NCBI GenBank assembly: GCA_900128585.1
Contig: LT642818.1
Location: 1 to 10,433 of the forward strand
Source of the DNA: Stramenopiles sp. TOSAG23-3
Taxonomy: Eukaryota; Sar
DNA: 10,433 bases
Direction of reading: 5' to 3'
This document shows, in pieces, positions 7,601-10,433 of this stretch; the stretch's first letter is position 1; the number at the start of each line of letters is the position of its first letter. Under the pieces are notes generated by a model. It was not told the origin of the DNA and ran no database searches. It saw only the letters and a program-made list of their open reading frames with translations. The position numbers were made by a program, and so were the translations under genes.

Positions 7601-10010
7601 TGGTGTGTGAATCCTTGTAAGCTTCAAACGCGTAATGCAAGGCGCTCTTCCCATAGTAATCTCTTTTGTTAATGTGGGCCCCTCCGGCAACAAGCGCGAC
7701 TGCAGTACTCAGTGAGTACGCATATTTGCAAGCCATCATCAACGGCGACCATCCCGTCTCGTTGACGGCCGTGGCAGCAGCATCGTTTATCAGAAGAATG
7801 TTCACGATGTCAACATGTCCCATCTTTGCCGCGTAGTGAAGTGCAGTGTTGCCATCGCTATCGCGCGCGCCCACCGGGGCACCGGCTTGCATTAGCAACT
7901 TTACAAGCTTGGTATTTTCGTTACTCATACCACACACCAAATGCAGGGCCGTGCACCCCTTCGTCAGACCTTCTCGCGCCAGATATTTGCGACCTTTGAC
8001 CCTCAAGCCAAGGTTAACAACCCTTGAACCTCTCTGAAATAAGTTTGCCTTCACTGTAGAGACGTGTTCTTTTACCTTCAGCAGCCGGTCGACTATGCCG
8101 ATGTTTTGCTCTTTGCAAGCAATCATCATTGCATTGATGCCATCATGGCTCTGTGCATTCAAGTTAACGTCAGTGTGAAACACGGCCCTTGCCTGGACTG
8201 GATCGGTAAGAACCCCAACGTCGTCCTTGGACCAGCCTTGTGCATAACTCAGCAGCCAGTCAACAACTTCGGCGTCGCCCCAAGCGCATGCGTACATTAG
8301 TGCCGTCCAACCGTTTGCGTCTCTTACGTTTGGGGCAGGCACAAACACTCGATATCCATTTTTGTCCCGATACTGGTTCTGCAATAGTTCCCGGCAGACC
8401 GGTTTGTTCCGCTTTACAACGGCAAAGAGCAAGCTCGTTATCACTTGAGTGCCGAATTTTCGAGAGAAGCTTCCTTGGGGCGCAAACGGGTGACGATTTT
8501 TTACTACGACCTGAATTGGCAGGTCTATCTGCCTCCACCCAGATGGTATCCGCTGTTCCTCTTTCTCTTGCTCCAATGTTGCAATGTTCGTAACCAAGCG
8601 ATAAACGTTTGCTTCGCCGATCCAGTTGTCCATAATTTTCTTCACGTGGAGCGGCAGGTTAGTGTTCGATTCGGCGCCCTTTTGCCTACAAATTCCGATC
8701 ATATGTGACGCGCACGCTTCCGCAAGAGACCTTAAGTAGGGGGCTGGTACAAACCGCGCCAAAGGGTTGGTTCGGTCGGTCTCTTCTTTGCTTTCTGGGC
8801 CCGAATCATTTTTCGGTGCCGATGCGTGCTTTTGCTTCAACGAAGTTGCGTTCTTGCTCCTGCGGAGGCTAAGCTGTCGTTTCGGGGCACTGGACTTCAC
8901 AAACACCGAGAAGAATGATGAAATGGCACCAATGCCCCTGGCTTCTGCTTTCTCAGCGTCGTCTTTACGGGCCGAACCATTTTCTTCCTCGTCTTCCATC
9001 TCCCGGAGTTTCTTAGCTTTTCCTGCGGTGATGTGTTTCCTCAAATGCCCGTAAATGTTTTCAAAATATTCGATCGGTGGGAACGCAAAGCCCGTCAGAA
9101 AGGACTGCAAGTACTCTTTCAAGTGGCCCATTCGTTGGTCTCGCACATCCAGCTCGCTCGTTCGCTCGTCCCATTTGACGTACTGGCCCAAAAACCGGCC
9201 ACAGGTTTCTTGTTCTATGGAAAATAAACGAAGAACTTCTTCCGCCTCTGTCAGCAGGCTTGACCCCGCGCCTTCTCCCGATGTTGCGTCCTTCATGAGC
9301 TGCTCGTCGACAACCTCCATCCCGCTGTCAATCCTTTTCCTCATTTCCGTGGTCTCGACGCGCTGATTTTCTGCCTTCAAACTTTGTATTAGAAACTGTG
9401 CATACGTCGGGGGTTTGGTTCGAGGGGCCTGAAACGCGCATTTTAGCTGAAAGAGCATCCACATTGCCAAGGGGATTCGCCCGTGGTACTTTTCAATCAT
9501 TGGGTTGAACGCTTCGTAGTGCACATCCCGGACGGACTCGTACGTGGCACCACCGACGAGGGCTTTCACCATCGCTCCGAAAATGGCTGTTTGGGTAGTG
9601 GAACAGTGGCACCCTATGCTGATGCTGCAGTGCGCGTCGTTTTTAACCCCTGCTGGGTCGTAACTCCTCTCTGCTGGGATGAAAATCTGGCTGCTGTAGC
9701 CATCTTCCTCGAAGGAAATTTTGTAGAACCCAATATAGTTCATGCCCTCGACGAGTCTTGGCAACGGCTCGTAGGTGCACTCGGTTGGCGGCGGCACCTG
9801 CCGCAGCAGGATGCTCTCTCTAAGCCGGGTCGAAGATACGTTCGTTTAGTTGTACGCCACCCCAGATTCCATAAAATCGATCTTCATTTCATACTCTCCC
9901 GGCGCGCCTTCCTTCTCGACAACATGGTACAAGTTCGGGACGGAGTCATGGTCAAGGTCCAGGGCCCCTTTTAAACCGTCTGGGCGAAACGGTACTGGCG
10001 TCTCCGACAT
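4659..10010 (-). CDS. Ankyrin-glutaredoxin-polycystin fusion channel (two exons)
   Basis: Exon 1 (10010-9856) and exon 2 (9819-4659) give a 1771-aa protein; numbering below is for the spliced form. Residues 1-545 are unrecognised, with a charged, lysine-rich low-complexity part at about 315-405. Ankyrin repeats span about 552-802 (GWTALMYACAWGDAEVVDWL, TALHLVCG, GNTALHYAAKMGHVDIVNIL, GWSPLMMACKY, GKSALHYAFEA). A basic helix follows (801-820), then a glutaredoxin domain (843-925) with the dithiol site C854-T-F-C857, the TVP cis-proline motif (890-892) and a GG pair (902-903). One more ankyrin-like repeat lies at 973-1004. The polycystin channel follows: S1 about 1054-1073; the extracellular TOP domain with RLRLRQLRV (1166-1174) and STRVVFVEFVVSN (1283-1295); S2 about 1332-1350; S3 about 1453-1467; S4 about 1508-1535; S5 about 1540-1560; pore LGG (1578-1580); S6 about 1597-1624 (LLNLIIAVMTEGYESVKE). 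The cytosolic tail has no evident EF hand. The probable role is a membrane cation channel with an intracellular redox module. The ATG at 10010 is the first ATG after an in-frame TAA near 10060. Confidence 0.9.
9820..9855 (-). other. Predicted 36-nt intron in the channel gene
   Basis: On the minus strand the intron begins GTACAACTAAACG, which contains a CTAAAC word like a branch site, and ends GGCTTAG. It is 36 nt, a multiple of three, in phase 2. It removes the single in-frame TAA (9846-9848) that otherwise separates the N-terminal 54 codons from the 1700-codon frame. Splicing makes GCA (Ala52) and continues ESILLRQVPPPTEC. The downstream frame has no good ATG near its beginning (its first long-frame candidate at 9797 is GTG), which supports joining. 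Confidence 0.7.
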
Positions 10011-10136
10011 TCCCCCTCGTTTCTTCTGTCCTGACTTCAACGTTTGTTTGTCGTTTGTTTAAACAATGACACCAATCTAGTTCTTTTCACCATGTTTCCA
10101 TTCGTAATTATTTATTCGTACGTAATATTTTATACC

Positions 10137-10203
10137 AACACACAACACACACAAACATGCACACATTCAAACAAATACAAACACAAAACACATTCTCAAA
10201 ATA
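10137..10203 (+). repeat. AC-rich low-complexity tract
   Basis: The plus strand is almost free of G for about 65 bases, made of ACAC, AAAC and CAAA words. This is an imperfect (CA)n-derived simple sequence upstream of the channel gene. Confidence 0.7.
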
Positions 10204-10390
10204 ATTGCCCTCCCCGGCGCCTCCTGCCTTATTTATTATACAGGTACGTACTATTAAGATATAATAATATCGCCGGTGCTTCTAATATTTTTTATTTGAA
10301 ATTTTTTTAATTTAAATTTTAAAAGAAGAAGAGCTACAGTAATAATAAGAAGGAGTAACAAAACTATATTTAATTAGTAGACTAAGATCA

Positions 10391-10433
10391 GAAGGAAGGA
10401 AGGAAGGAAGGAAGGAAGGAAGGAAGGAAGGAA
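10391..10433 (+). repeat. (GGAA)n microsatellite, continues past window end
   Basis: A perfect tetranucleotide repeat of GAAG/GGAA units covers the last 43 bases, nearly 11 copies, and is cut by the window end, so the full length is unknown. It is a polypurine tract. Confidence 0.95.

Larger units (their letters stand above)
10011..10433. other. 5' leader and AT-rich spacer upstream of the channel gene
   Basis: No gene is supported here. About 50 bases next to the start codon are likely 5' leader. A minus-strand ATTGG (inverted CCAAT) lies at about 10072-10076 and could be a promoter element. The rest is AT-rich with simple sequence, including an AC-rich tract and a terminal GGAA microsatellite. 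An 88-codon plus-strand frame (10044-10310) is low-complexity and is not counted as a gene. Confidence 0.5.

Noticed and set aside
9795-9797. GTG at 9797 as the start of the channel
   Set aside because: Nuclear genes rarely start at GTG, the frame is open further upstream, and a 36-nt intron joins it to an ATG-started exon in the same frame.
9846-9848. Stop-codon readthrough or reassigned TAA in the channel
   Set aside because: TAA serves as the terminal stop of the transporter, OGG1 and the channel itself, and a good intron explains this one.
10391-10433. Telomeric repeat
   Set aside because: The GGAA tetranucleotide does not match known telomere repeats and has the form of an ordinary microsatellite.
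1-10433. tRNA, rRNA, CRISPR or transposon features
   Set aside because: No cloverleaf, rRNA-like block, spaced direct-repeat array or transposase/reverse-transcriptase frame was seen on either strand.

Overview
The window is nuclear DNA of a protist-like eukaryote. Genes lie on both strands and are separated by AT-rich, simple-sequence-rich spacers. Two reading frames are best completed by very short GT..AG introns (32 and 36 nt). The gene content is eukaryotic: an SLC33-type acetyl-CoA transporter, an OGG1 DNA glycosylase and a polycystin-family channel. I cannot place the lineage from sequence alone. A polycystin channel and near-minimal introns would suit a flagellated unicellular eukaryote, but this is inference.

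Layout. 1-521: AT-rich spacer with a G-rich tract. 522-2369 (+): an intronless, AT-rich 615-aa SLC33A1/AT-1-like transporter. 2290-2795 (+): a small basic/acidic protein starting with the second half of a RING finger. It overlaps the end of the transporter in another frame and is completed by a 32-nt intron. 2824-4074 (-): OGG1 8-oxoguanine DNA glycosylase with a lysine-rich C-terminal tail, convergent with the RING gene at only 28 nt. 4076-4306 (-): a 76-codon ORF whose stop sits one base before the OGG1 ATG; it is either a separate small protein or a 5' exon of OGG1. 4307-4658: spacer holding a G13T7 tract. 4659-10010 (-): a two-exon gene for a 1771-aa protein. It joins a novel N-terminal region, ankyrin repeats, a basic calmodulin-site-like helix, a dithiol glutaredoxin domain, another ankyrin-like repeat, and a polycystin (PKD2/TRPP-type) channel. 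10011-10433: 5' leader and spacer with an AC-rich tract and a (GGAA)n microsatellite running off the end.

The main discovery is the last gene, a polycystin-type cation channel with a covalently attached ankyrin/glutaredoxin module. Its architecture suggests a redox- or glutathione-responsive channel. Second is the junction near 2285, where base composition jumps from about 37% to about 55% GC. At the same point the transporter frame runs into what looks like the 3' half of a RING-finger gene, which suggests a rearrangement or insertion breakpoint.

The genes do not form an operon or an obvious pathway. Two of them (OGG1 and the glutaredoxin-fused channel) relate to oxidative stress, but adjacency alone is weak evidence of a functional link.
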